DNA of 64,000 nucleotides, taken from assembly GCA_000686145.1 (NCBI GenBank), contig JMMB01000007.1, positions 1,674,001 to 1,738,000 of the forward strand, in the 5' to 3' direction. Made by a program: the position numbers and the translations under genes. The notes under the pieces are model-generated. The model was not told the origin of the DNA. It searched no databases and saw only the letters and a program-made list of their open reading frames with translations. The number at the start of each line of letters is the position of its first letter. Position 1 is the stretch's first letter. Source of the DNA: Peptostreptococcaceae bacterium VA2 (lineage in GTDB: Bacteria > Bacillota > Clostridia > Peptostreptococcales > Peptostreptococcaceae). Below, one piece after another: positions 1-8,938 of the stretch.

Positions 1-806
<806 letters not shown>

Positions 807-1004
807 CATATAAAAATATTAAATTATAAATTTCATTTTAATAAAAAAAGAATGATAAAAAAAAAACAAAATAAGCGTTTATTGTAGAATAATACTTTTT
901 TTTGTTATATAATATTGTAATCATAGGAAATATTTATCAGCTTAAGTATAACGTATTGGCTTATAAACAAAATAAAAATACAATATTTTACAAGGAGAAT
1001 ACTT

Positions 1005-2177
1005 ATGACGCAAGAAAGGCTTACAAAGAGAAGAGTTAAACCTATAGGAATAGAAACATTTGTATTTATAACAGTTTTAATAGCTGGGTTTAGCTATATA
1101 GCTAATATTATGGGTGCAGGAATAATGTTCAAAGTAATAATGAATACGGCACATGATTTACTTTTAAACACAGTATTTTTAATAATGGCGATGGCGGTAC
1201 TTGCGGGGGCTTTAAGTGCATTGCTTTCAGAATTTGGAGTTATAGAACTTTTAAATAAGATGTTTGCAATTTTCATGAAACCGTTATATGGATTACCTGG
1301 AGCTAGTATAGCTGGAGCTGTAACAACTTATTTATCTGATAATCCAGCAATAATATCTTTTAGCAAAGATAAGAGTTTTACTAGGTATTTTAAAAACTAC
1401 CAAATACCAGCATTATGTAATTTAGGAACATCTTTTGGTATGGGACTCGTAGTAACAACTTTTATGATATCTCAAGGAAGTCAATATGTATTACCAGCAG
1501 TAATAGGAAATATTGGTGCTATAATAGGTAGTATAATTAGTGTTAGAATAATGCTACATTTTACTAAGAAATTTTACAAACAAGATGATAAAAAAGACAC
1601 TATAAAAGCTGAAATAAATAAAGGTGAAGATTATAGAGAAATTAGAGATGGAAGTGTATTCCAAAGAGTATTAGATGCTATGCTAGAAGGTGGTAAATCA
1701 GGGGTTGATTTAGGACTAGCTATAATACCAGGGGTTTTAATTGTGTGTACATTAGTGATGCTATTAACTTTTGGACCATCAATAGATCCAGAAACAGGTA
1801 AATCTGTGTATACAGGTGTTGCATATGAAGGTATAGGTCTTTTACCTATAATAGGAGAAAAACTTAGTTTTATATTAGAACCATTATTTGGATTTACATC
1901 ACCAGAAGCAATAGCATTTCCAATTACTTCTTTAGGAGCTGTTGGAGCTGCAATGAGTTTAGTACCTAAATTCATAGTAGATGGAGTTGTAACGCCTAAT
2001 GATATAGCAGTATTTACAGCTATGGGTATGTGTTGGAGTGGATATCTAAGTACACATGTAGGTATGATGGATGCTTTAAATGCAAGAGAATTAACAAGTA
2101 AAGCAATCTTTTCACATACTATAGGAGGTATTTGTGCTGGAGCAGCATCTCATTTTATATTTATGCTTATAGGATAA
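1005..2177 (+). CDS. Nucleoside-recognition (Gate) domain membrane protein
   Basis: A 390-residue polytopic inner-membrane protein with about eight hydrophobic segments. It has the small-residue-rich loops typical of the nucleoside-recognition/Gate family, related to the SpoVM-type spore-maturation and nucleoside transporter gates (for example GAVTTYLSDNPAI and the repeated FTSPEAIAFP region). Substrate is unknown. The start ATG follows AAGGAG at a good distance. The last 56 codons and the start of its terminator are duplicated at 6550-6737, so the present 3' end was probably supplied by an integrating element. The reading frame remains intact. Confidence 0.8.
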   Translation: MTQERLTKRRVKPIGIETFVFITVLIAGFSYIANIMGAGIMFKVIMNTAHDLLLNTVFLIMAMAVLAGALSALLSEFGVIELLNKMFAIFMKPLYGLPGASIAGAVTTYLSDNPAIISFSKDKSFTRYFKNYQIPALCNLGTSFGMGLVVTTFMISQGSQYVLPAVIGNIGAIIGSIISVRIMLHFTKKFYKQDDKKDTIKAEINKGEDYREIRDGSVFQRVLDAMLEGGKSGVDLGLAIIPGVLIVCTLVMLLTFGPSIDPETGKSVYTGVAYEGIGLLPIIGEKLSFILEPLFGFTSPEAIAFPITSLGAVGAAMSLVPKFIVDGVVTPNDIAVFTAMGMCWSGYLSTHVGMMDALNARELTSKAIFSHTIGGICAGAASHFIFMLIG

Positions 2178-2198
2178 TATATTACATAAAAAAACAGA
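2011..2198 (+). repeat. 188-bp direct repeat, left copy (island attachment region)
   Basis: This stretch, the 3' end of the Gate-domain gene plus the first arm of a terminator, matches 6550-6737 with seven mismatches in 188 bases and no gaps by hand alignment. A degraded integrase follows at once. This is the arrangement expected when an element integrates into the 3' end of a gene and replaces that end with its own copy. Confidence 0.85.
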
Positions 2199-2249
2199 TT
2201 ATACTCAGCATGCGAAATAAAATTATTTAATTGTCAATTGACATCCTTT

Positions 2250-3016
2250 TTAGGGTGTCTTTTTTCTTTTGAAATTATTATAACACAGATTCTTCAAATA
2301 TATTAGCAGTATTTTTTTGATTTCATCTGTAGTCTTTACATAGACGTTTAATGTGAATGCAGTGTTACTATGCCCAAGACGTTGGCTAATACCATTTAAA
2401 TTGGCATTTTCTTGGCATAAGAGTGTACCATGTAGGTGTCTTATATCATGCAATCCTATATGGATTCCTAATTCATCTTTTATCTTTTTTTATATATTTG
2501 CTACATTATGTTTAACCATCCAGTTACCCTTTGTATTTATATTTCCGAGCGTCTCATTCCAGTGTGCCATGCAAGCATAAATAATATATAATACATAATA
2601 CTCATAGTTGTTTTCTTTAAGAAAATCTAAAACTTTATATAATTGTTCTTTTGTTAGATTTCTTTGTTTCTTATAATCAGACTTATAATTTAATCTAGCC
2701 TTAGAGAATGTATCTTCTTTAATAAGACCGTATGGATGTATAGCCATGCTTAAAGAATGTTTTAGCAATGTTATATAAAGCTCCATTGTGCTTTTGGCAT
2801 ATCATTTATACTCATATTAGTTTCTTTAAAAACTTCACCCTTATTTTCAAATTCATCTAAAGCATATTCAAGAGCTTTTCTGCAATCTTGTTCGGTAGAG
2901 AAACCTGATTTACTAATTTTTTTACGTTTAGGATTACCATTTTTATCAATTACTTTTCCTACATCAAAATAATATTTCCATTTACCATTTTTTCTTAATC
3001 TTACACTTCCTTTCAT
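2250..3016 (-). pseudogene. Degraded phage-type tyrosine integrase
   Basis: Three fragments read leftward in different frames. The first (3016-2771) is an arm-binding domain (RKNGKWKYYFDVGKVIDKNG). The second (2786-2490) is a core region with TKEQLYKVLDFLKENN. The third (2453-2250) is the catalytic end, with HDIRHLHGTLL, GISQRLGHSN and the tyrosine in NVYVK. Where an active enzyme has GMRxGE the relic reads ACMAHWNETLG, so the first catalytic Arg is gone. Frameshifts separate the pieces and much of the core is missing. It should be inactive and probably once mobilised the 2011-6737 island. Confidence 0.85.
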
Positions 3017-3110
3017 ATAATCACCTCATGAATATTTTTAAACAAATTAGTATTGTATGTCAAGTTAATAATTTTAAACTGTTTGATTTTATTATAAATA
3101 TTCCTATAAC

Positions 3111-3200
3111 GTGGATGAGGAGTTAGGTATAAGTCCAGAAGATAGAGAAGTAGAAGTAACTTTAGAAGATGATAAAATCGTTATATCTAAAAAGATTTAA
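3111..3200 (+). pseudogene. Possible AbrB/MazE-type C-terminal remnant
   Basis: A short open stretch ending at TAA 3198-3200 reads DEELGISPEDREVEVTLED followed by DKIVISKKI. This resembles the end of a SpoVT/AbrB-like swapped-hairpin DNA-binding domain. No start codon with a ribosome site is seen and the N-terminal half is absent. It could also be an unrelated small beta-hairpin protein end. The frame stays open for some codons upstream, without similarity I can recognise. Confidence 0.3.
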
Positions 3201-3232
3201 AAACTATTTTACCTTACAGTTTTTAAATCTTT
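3191..3232. terminator. Bidirectional terminator hairpin
   Basis: Perfect 15-bp arms at 3191-3205 and 3218-3232 enclose a 12-base loop. The 3' arm ends in TTT before an AT-rich run. It sits between the remnant on the plus strand and the leftward dehydrogenase, so it can end transcription from both sides. Confidence 0.75.
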
Positions 3233-3266
3233 ATAATTTTTATTATATACTTATTAATTACTATAA

Positions 3267-4127
3267 CTATCCATTTACTATTTCTCCGCCATTTATATGT
3301 ATAGTTTGTCCAGTTATAAAAGATGACTCGTCACTTGCTAAAAATACATAAGCACCAGAACATTCTACTGGCTGACCTGCTCTTTTCATAGGATTATTAC
3401 TACCGAATTTTGCAACCTCTTGTTCATCAAAACTTGAAGGTATTAATGGTGTCCATATAGGTCCTGGTGCTACTGCATTAACTCTTATTCCTTTTGTTGC
3501 TAATTGCATAGATAAAGACCTAGTGAATGTTGTTAATGCCCCTTTAGTCATAGAGTAGTCTAATAATGTTTCATGTCCATGATATGCAACAACAGATGTT
3601 GTATTTATTATACTATCACCACATTTTAAATGAGGTAGTACAGCTTTTGCTAGATAAAATGAACCATAAACATTAGTCTTAAAAGTTTTATCAAATTGCT
3701 CATCATCTATGTCAGTCAAGCTCTCTTGTGTGTATTGTACTGCTGAATTATTTATTAATATATTTATTTTTTTGTATTCCTTTAAAGTAGATTCTATCGC
3801 TTCTTTACAAAACTTACTTTCTTTTATGTCACCTTTAATTAAAAGGCATTTTCTACCTTCATCTTCAATCCTTTTCTTTGTAACCATAGCATCTTCGTCT
3901 TCATTATAATAGATTATACTTACGTCACATCCTGATTTTGCAAAAGCAATAGAAACTGCTCTTCCTATTCCACTATCTCCTCCACTAATAATAGCTACTT
4001 TGTCTTTTAATCTATCATTTTGTTTATTATATAAGGGACTGTCATATATAGGACTTGGTACCATCTCATATTCAAGCCCTGGTTGACAATTTTGATGTTG
4101 CTTTGTAAATGAAGTTGGAAAAACCAT
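3267..4127 (-). CDS. SDR-family oxidoreductase (general-stress type)
   Basis: Short-chain dehydrogenase/reductase of 286 residues with a roughly 40-residue N-terminal extension, as in the YhdF/YdaD general-stress group. The nucleotide-binding motif SGGDSGIG is at about residues 48-55. NNSA is present, with the catalytic Ser in NTTSVVAY and the YSMTK catalytic Tyr and Lys. The C-terminal FITGQTIHINGGE motif is intact. Substrate is unknown; relatives are NAD(P)-dependent and stress-induced. AAGGAG precedes the ATG. It lies inside the decayed island but is itself intact, so it may be cargo still under selection. Confidence 0.9.
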   Translation of the reverse strand: MVFPTSFTKQHQNCQPGLEYEMVPSPIYDSPLYNKQNDRLKDKVAIISGGDSGIGRAVSIAFAKSGCDVSIIYYNEDEDAMVTKKRIEDEGRKCLLIKGDIKESKFCKEAIESTLKEYKKINILINNSAVQYTQESLTDIDDEQFDKTFKTNVYGSFYLAKAVLPHLKCGDSIINTTSVVAYHGHETLLDYSMTKGALTTFTRSLSMQLATKGIRVNAVAPGPIWTPLIPSSFDEQEVAKFGSNNPMKRAGQPVECSGAYVFLASDESSFITGQTIHINGGEIVNG

Positions 4128-4194
4128 AATATTATTCTCCTTTTAAAAATTTATTGTATGATTATTATGTCCATGTGAATATAAATTATTCTTA

Positions 4195-4460
4195 CTTGAT
4201 ACCGCGTTAGGCTATCTTCACTTGGTTGTGCGCATGAAAAATTTACCCCAACACTACGTTTTTTGATTATCAGTTCTCTTACATTTTACGGCTCTATAAC
4301 TTCTACATAATCATCAAAAGAAAGCAAAAAACTATATAACACATCATTATCGGGCAAATAAGTTCGCACATATAAATTACCTTGCTAGTCCTCGGTAACA
4401 TCCTCTGTAAATTCGTCATATACACGAAATGCTATACATTTATCAAACTTAAATTTAGCG
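4195..4460 (-). pseudogene. Remnant of a WYL-domain regulator
   Basis: Reading leftward from about 4460 the frame gives FKFDKCIAFRVYDEF, then YVRTYLPDNDVLYSFLLSF and DDYVEVIEP. This is the C-terminal pattern of HTH-WYL transcription regulators, which end near 'sfg..veVleP..vr'. Two in-frame stops interrupt it: TAG just before QGNLYV, and TAA just after VIEP. No N-terminal part is nearby. It is therefore a dead fragment. Confidence 0.65.
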
Positions 4461-4480
4461 AATAGGTTTTAAAATAGTAA

Positions 4481-4753
4481 GAATCAAATACTAACGTTTT
4501 AGTTCTTGATGACCCAACTAACCACTTAGACTTAGAATCTATAACTTTTGTAAATAAAGGTTTAGAAAAGTTCCCAGGAGTATTAATATTCAATTCTCAT
4601 GACCACGAGATGATACAAACTCTTGCAAATAGAATAATAGAGATAACACCTGGTGGAATAATGGATAGAAAAACTACTTTAGAAGAGTATTTAGAAAACA
4701 AAGATATACAAGTTCAATTAAAAGAGATGTATAAAGAAGGATCTAACGCTTAA
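4481..4753 (+). pseudogene. C-terminal fragment of an ABC-F ATPase
   Basis: The frame opens at 4481 and runs to TAA 4751-4753. It contains the Walker B and loop VLDDPTNHLDLESI, the H-switch SHDHEMI and the downstream ANRIIEITPGGI. This is the end of the second ATPase domain of an ABC-F translation factor of the YkpA/EttA type. The usual catalytic DE is DD here. There is no signature motif, Walker A or start, so it is a truncated relic of about 90 codons. Confidence 0.8.
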
Positions 4754-4783
4754 TAATAAATAACCTAAATAATGGTATTAAAG

Positions 4784-4826
4784 AAAGTCCTAGAATATAA
4801 TAATTAGTATTCTAGGACTTTTTATT
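4784..4826 (+). terminator. Terminator after the ABC-F relic
   Basis: Perfect 14-bp arms at 4784-4797 and 4808-4821 are followed by T-rich sequence. It probably was the original terminator of the ABC-F gene. Confidence 0.8.
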
Positions 4827-4956
4827 TATCATTATTGATAAAACCTATCCATAATGTTACTCCTAAAACTTTTTATAAAATAATAAAGTATCTTATAGAA
4901 AGTAATTAAGTTAAAAAAAATTTGATAAAAAATACAAAAATGTCGATTTATAGTGT

Positions 4957-4984
4957 AACCAAAATTTAAATGAAACATATTGTA
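4957..4984 (+). promoter_or_regulatory. Candidate sigma-K/sigma-E-type sporulation promoter
   Basis: CATATTGTA at 4976-4984 fits the late mother-cell -10 pattern CATAnnnTA. AACC at 4957-4960 lies 15 bases upstream and fits the short AC-type -35 of sigma-K promoters. The expected start is near 4991, about 40 bases before the appendage-like gene at 5033. The assignment rests on pattern only. Confidence 0.5.
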
Positions 4985-5032
4985 TATTAAGGGTGAGTAA
5001 TAACTCGCCTTATTATAAGGAGGCATATAATA

Positions 5033-5422
5033 ATGAATAAAGATTGTAATGATTATTGCTATGAAAATTCAGAAAATCCAGATTATAATCATGTGAATAA
5101 TAAAATTGAGAGTGTGTGCTGTGACCCTGGGTCATTAATTAGAGAACAATTTACTTTAAGAACAACTGCTACTATGGCCGTTAAAACGGTTTATATAGCT
5201 AATCCTGGTGCTGCTTTTGTACGTGGTACAGTAATATTGAGAAATTTATCTAATAGAGCAACTATTAATTTTGTAGTAGATGGTTCAAATATAGTTGTAG
5301 GACCAAATGATGAAGCAGCGATTACTGTAGCTGCTCTAAATGTTGTATCAGTTCAAATAATTTCAGGAGCTCAAACAGCAAGAGTAGAATTATTCTTTGA
5401 TATACAATTTCCTTCAACTTAA
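5033..5422 (+). CDS. Candidate endospore appendage (Ena-like, DUF3992-type) subunit
   Basis: A 129-residue protein with a polar, Cys-containing N-terminal arm (C5, C9 and a CC pair at 29-30). A beta-rich body of alternating hydrophobic strands follows, ending in VELFFDIQF. This layout, a flexible arm with CC then a jellyroll-like body of about 100 residues, is that of S-type Ena subunits of Bacillus spores, where arm cysteines crosslink stacked subunits. No signal peptide is visible, as expected for mother-cell assembly. AAGGAGG precedes the ATG, and a sigma-K-like promoter lies upstream. It could instead be another beta-sandwich coat protein. Family assignment is from memory of the pattern, not a search. 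Confidence 0.55.
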   Translation: MNKDCNDYCYENSENPDYNHVNNKIESVCCDPGSLIREQFTLRTTATMAVKTVYIANPGAAFVRGTVILRNLSNRATINFVVDGSNIVVGPNDEAAITVAALNVVSVQIISGAQTARVELFFDIQFPST

Positions 5423-5461
5423 TAATAATGTAAGATAATAATAATTATTTTGGAAAAAATT

Positions 5462-5566
5462 TCACGAAAATCTCAAGTTATAAGGTAATATATATATGTA
5501 AGTGTAATGTAATGCAAGTAAATATGTCACGAAAAAGTTCAGTTATAGGGTAATAATGTAAGTGTA
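5462..5566 (+). repeat. Two imperfect direct repeats in a leader region
   Basis: Units at 5462-5506 and 5527-5566 share TCACGAAAA, AGTTATA.GG and GTAAGTGTA, with small gaps. They lie between the Ena-like gene and the 75-residue gene. Function is unknown. Confidence 0.5.
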
Positions 5567-5574
5567 TATCTATA

Positions 5575-5602
5575 TAGCATCGGCGGTTCTACCACCTCGC
5601 TA
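5575..5602 (+). other. GC-richer hairpin in intergenic leader
   Basis: TAGC/GCTA, GG/CC and GGT/ACC pair around a TCT loop, with small internal loops. It is unusually GC-rich for this genome and sits 100 bases upstream of the next gene. It may be part of a structured leader or a small RNA ending at the 5632-5660 terminator. Confidence 0.35.
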
Positions 5603-5631
5603 GGCTATGTTGAACTAAATAAAAAAATGTA

Positions 5632-5660
5632 AGGGCTATCTTAATTGATAGCTCTTTTTT
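5632..5660 (+). terminator. Terminator
   Basis: AGGGCTATC pairs with GATAGCTCT around a short TTAATT loop and is followed by six T residues. It ends before the gene at 5701. Confidence 0.75.
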
Positions 5661-5700
5661 AATATACAAAAAAATAAAATTACAAGGGAGATTTCACAAA

Positions 5701-5928
5701 ATGGAAGAATTAGTAAGAAGATACAACACAATAAGCGAGAAATTAGATTACACAGGAAGTAATGAAGTATTAGAAAAAGAATTAGCATATTTAGAGATGA
5801 GATTACAATTAGAAAATTATGATTTTAGTTATAGTGTGAGTTATAAAAACAATGAGAATGATATATTTGAATCGTACAATTATTATTTTAACTCTGATGA
5901 TGAAGGTGAATATGATTGTAATTATTAA
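5701..5928 (+). CDS. Small acidic, Tyr/Asn-rich hypothetical protein
   Basis: A 75-residue protein I do not recognise. Residues 1-40 look alpha-helical (EELVRRYNTISEKLDY, LEKELAYLEMRLQLEN). The tail is rich in Tyr, Asn, Asp and Glu and ends in DCNY. AAGGGAG precedes the ATG. It lies within the decayed island, next to the spore-appendage candidate. A spore-surface role is possible but unsupported. Confidence 0.55.
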   Translation: MEELVRRYNTISEKLDYTGSNEVLEKELAYLEMRLQLENYDFSYSVSYKNNENDIFESYNYYFNSDDEGEYDCNY

Positions 5929-6018
5929 AAGTTATGTTTAAAAGATATTAATTTTTCTATAACAAAAATATATAATTATTGATATAAACGATTCAAAAAT
6001 GAAACGAGAGATACAATA

Positions 6019-6588
6019 ATGTATATTAGATGGAATTTAATCGAAATGGAACTTAGAGAAAAGAAGATATCTTTTAAAGAATGTGCGAAAATGTTAGGAA
6101 TTGGAACGGTGACTTTCAATAGGTATCGAACATCAGTATCAGATATATCTGTAAAACTGATGTATGAGTTACTTAAAATAGTAGAGTTAGAAAATGTTGA
6201 TATATCTAATTTTGTTAAAGTTTTATTACCTAAGAAAGAAGAACATTGTAGAAAAATACTAACAGATGGTTTTACATATGAAGGTTGTAATTATAAATAC
6301 TTCATAACAAGTCCATCTTTATTAAAAAAGAATCATGGTCAAGCATTATTCATAAATAAAGAAGTATATGATTTCAAAGCTAAATTTGAAGATATAGTTA
6401 GTTTAAATAAATTAGGGGAAATGAAGGATAAGAATTATTTAAATATCAACAAAGATATAATATCAAGAGTGAGTTTAGCTATGTCAAGTTCTACAGTTGT
6501 TGATATAAGTAATTTCAAGATACTTGTATTACCTGAATATGAGTATAAATATTTACAGCTATGGGTATGTATTGGAGTGGATATCTAA
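6019..6588 (+). CDS. HTH-containing protein truncated at the island junction
   Basis: Residues 1-60 form a Cro/CI-like helix-turn-helix (KKISFKECAKMLGIGTVTFNRYR) with the following helix VKLMYELLKIVE. Residues 70-177 are of unknown type (LTDGFTYEGCNYKYFIT, NKDIISRVSLAMSSSTV). The last dozen residues (LQLWVCIGVDI) are read out of frame from the displaced 3' end of the Gate-domain gene at 6550. So the original C terminus was lost, probably by a deletion reaching the attachment region. Function after truncation is doubtful. Confidence 0.6.
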   Translation: MYIRWNLIEMELREKKISFKECAKMLGIGTVTFNRYRTSVSDISVKLMYELLKIVELENVDISNFVKVLLPKKEEHCRKILTDGFTYEGCNYKYFITSPSLLKKNHGQALFINKEVYDFKAKFEDIVSLNKLGEMKDKNYLNINKDIISRVSLAMSSSTVVDISNFKILVLPEYEYKYLQLWVCIGVDI

Positions 6589-6737
6589 GTGCACATGTAG
6601 GTATGATGGATGCTTTAAATGCAAGAGAATTAACAAGTAAAGAAATCTTTTCACATACTATAGGAGGTATCTGTGCTGGAGTAGCATCTCATTTTATATT
6701 TATGCTTGTAGGATAATATATTATATAAAAAAACAGA
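6550..6737 (+). repeat. 188-bp direct repeat, right copy (displaced gene 3' end)
   Basis: Copy of 2011-2198 with seven substitutions. Three of them would change residues in the gene's frame (Ala to Glu, Ala to Val, Ile to Val). It is joined to a complete terminator at 6731-6767, whereas the left copy keeps only the first arm. This suggests the right copy is the original chromosomal 3' end, now non-coding. Confidence 0.85.
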
Positions 6738-6767
6738 CTTGAATATAATGTTCAAGTCTGTTTTTTT
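6731..6767 (+). terminator. Original terminator of the Gate-domain gene
   Basis: Perfect 13-bp arms at 6731-6743 and 6751-6763 are followed by a T run. It now sits about 4.5 kb from the gene it served. Confidence 0.85.
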
Positions 6768-6798
6768 ATATTGTTTTTTATATTGAATGTAAATTCAG

Positions 6799-6963
6799 TT
6801 ATTTTTTTCTAGGTTTTATTGGTTTAGCAGTATTTTGACTAACAGAACCAGTCTTAGATGGTCTTAGTTGTGGATCGATATTAAGCTCTTCTGCAATTTC
6901 TAAGTTTGAATTAGCTACATTTTTAGATTTTTTTGGTTTTTTTAAGTTTTTATTCTTTGCCAT
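6799..6963 (-). CDS. Small basic protein, 54 residues
   Basis: A short reading frame with a strong AGGAGG site five bases before its ATG. It starts MAKNKNLKKPKKSKN and ends AKPIKPRKK. The middle, SNLEIAEELNIDPQLRPSK, is the only part with helix-like character. The charge is strongly positive. The size and composition resemble small spore or nucleic-acid-binding proteins of clostridia, but I cannot name the family. It is convergent with the island's right border. Confidence 0.6.
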   Translation of the reverse strand: MAKNKNLKKPKKSKNVANSNLEIAEELNIDPQLRPSKTGSVSQNTAKPIKPRKK

Positions 6964-7128
6964 AATTCCTCCTAAATAAAATATTATCTAGCAACAATAT
7001 TTTAACCAAAATAAACAATTAATATTCTTCGTTAGGGTATGTTATAAATTAAAAGCTAGTAGTGCATTATAAAGGTAAAAATAGATAATGATATATCTAG
7101 GTTATTTAAGTGTCAAGGAGGTATGAAT

Positions 7129-8724
7129 TTGGATATAGCGATAAATCTTATTGGGGGCTTAGGACTTTTTTTATATGGAATGAGTCTTATGGGTGATGGA
7201 TTACAAAAATCAGCAGGAGATAAATTAAAAAAAATAGTAGAACTTTTAACTAGTAATATAATAATAGGTGTTTTTGTAGGTGCCTTAGTTACAGCAGTAA
7301 TACAAAGTAGTAGCGCGACAACTGTAATGGTAGTGGGCTTTGTAAATGCTGGAATAATGCAACTTTCTCAAGCAATTGGGGTTATAATGGGTGCTAATAT
7401 CGGAACGACTGTTACAGCTCAATTGGTTAGTTTTAATTTAGATGGACTAGCACCAATAACATTAGGAATAGGTATAGTGTTATATCTTTTTGCATCAAAT
7501 GGAAAAATTAAAAATATAGCAGAAATATTATTGGGATTTGGGATTTTATTTACAGGTATGGAATTTATGAAAGATGCAGTAGAGCCATTGGCAGAATTTA
7601 AAGGTTTCACAGATGCACTTATAAGTTTAGGACAAAGACCTTTATTAGGTTTGCTCTTAGGAATTGGCATAACGGCTATTGTACAAAGTTCTAGTGCATC
7701 AATGGGTATACTTATAGCACTTGCAGCTCAGGGCATTATACCATTATCATCAGCGCTTCCTATACTTTATGGGCAAAATATAGGTACTTGCGTTACTTCA
7801 TTAATATCTAGTATTGGAGCTAATAAAAATGCTAAAAGAGCAGCTATAATGCATTTGTTGTTTAATATAATAGGCACAGCAATATTTTTGATTTTCTTAA
7901 ATAAACCTATTATAGCTATAGTTACTAAGATAGACCCTACCGATGTGGCTAGACAATTAGCAAATACTCATACATTATTTAACATAATTTCAGTAATAAT
8001 TCTTTTACCATTTGCTAAATTTATAGTAAAGCTATCTATGATGATAATACCTGAAGGAATAGAAGAAAAGAAGGAGGAGACTTATCTTGATGAACGGATT
8101 TTAGAAACTCCCTCTATAGCATTTGGAAATACTATAAAAGAAACTTTGAAAATGGCTAATTTATCTAAAGAGTGTCTAAACAATTCGATGAATGGATTTT
8201 TAAATAAATCACAAAAATATATAGACAAAACAATTGAGAATGAAAAAAGTATAAAAAATTTACAAATAAATTTACTTAGCTATCTCTTGAAATTATCAAA
8301 AACATCTATTACTACTGAGTTAGTAGGAGATATAGATAATTTATTCAATACAATAAATGATTTAAAAAGAATAGGTGATCATTGTGAAAATATATCAGAA
8401 CTCGCAGAAATTGCAATTCAAAAAGATGCAGATATCTCAGAAGATGGGGTAAAGGCGATTAATGAGATGTATGAAAAAGTAAAACAAAACTGTGAAGATA
8501 TTATTAATGTAATAAAAGATAAAGATACAACTATAGCAAATAAGATAATACACACGGAAGAACAAGTTAATAAAATAGAAAAATCAATAAGACGAAATCA
8601 TATATACAGATTAAATAATGATGATTGTAAAATAGATGCTGGGATTTTATATTTAGATTTGATAACTAATTTAGAGAGAATTTCAGACCATTGTGCAAAT
8701 GTAGCAAAAAGAGTATTAAATTAA
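7129..8724 (+). CDS. Na+/phosphate cotransporter, NptA/PhoU type (paralogue 1)
   Basis: Membrane transporter of about 531 residues that moves inorganic phosphate with sodium. The N-terminal half has two inverted repeats with the signature QSSSA (AVIQSSSATTVMVVGF, AIVQSSSASMGI). The C-terminal ~200 residues form a PhoU-like helical domain (NDLKRIGDHCENISELAEIA, NLERISDHCANVAKRV). I choose TTG 7129, which is seven bases after AAGGAGG and aligns with the start of the paralogue at 52323; ATG 7123 is only one base from the ribosome site. No Pho-box-like repeats precede this copy. Confidence 0.93.
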   Translation: MDIAINLIGGLGLFLYGMSLMGDGLQKSAGDKLKKIVELLTSNIIIGVFVGALVTAVIQSSSATTVMVVGFVNAGIMQLSQAIGVIMGANIGTTVTAQLVSFNLDGLAPITLGIGIVLYLFASNGKIKNIAEILLGFGILFTGMEFMKDAVEPLAEFKGFTDALISLGQRPLLGLLLGIGITAIVQSSSASMGILIALAAQGIIPLSSALPILYGQNIGTCVTSLISSIGANKNAKRAAIMHLLFNIIGTAIFLIFLNKPIIAIVTKIDPTDVARQLANTHTLFNIISVIILLPFAKFIVKLSMMIIPEGIEEKKEETYLDERILETPSIAFGNTIKETLKMANLSKECLNNSMNGFLNKSQKYIDKTIENEKSIKNLQINLLSYLLKLSKTSITTELVGDIDNLFNTINDLKRIGDHCENISELAEIAIQKDADISEDGVKAINEMYEKVKQNCEDIINVIKDKDTTIANKIIHTEEQVNKIEKSIRRNHIYRLNNDDCKIDAGILYLDLITNLERISDHCANVAKRVLN

Positions 8725-8727
8725 TAT

Positions 8728-8757
8728 AAAAAGCGTATTTTAAATACGCTTTTTTTG
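8728..8757 (+). terminator. Terminator
   Basis: Near-perfect arms AAAGCGTATTT and AAATACGCTTT are followed by a T run directly after the Na/Pi gene. Confidence 0.85.
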
Positions 8758-8938
8758 TTGCAAATATAGTATGTATTAAAACGTATAAAATATACTATAT
8801 AACCTTATAAAAATAGATATGATGCAAATTATACAACATATAAATATACATTTAAGCATAAATGTTAATAGTAAGAAATTTACTTCTTTAAATATTAAAA
8901 TAGCCAAAAATACATATGCATTATGGGGGGAATATGTA

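Noticed and set aside
2353-2580. Rightward frame over the integrase relic
   Set aside because: It is a shadow of the leftward integrase fragments, which show clear family motifs.
3169-3351. Rightward 60-codon frame
   Set aside because: It runs across a terminator hairpin into the 3' end of the dehydrogenase, with no ribosome site and unusual composition.
4832-5026. Leftward 64-codon frame before the appendage gene
   Set aside because: It covers the likely promoter and leader of the Ena-like gene, has no ribosome site and shows composition of AT-rich non-coding DNA.
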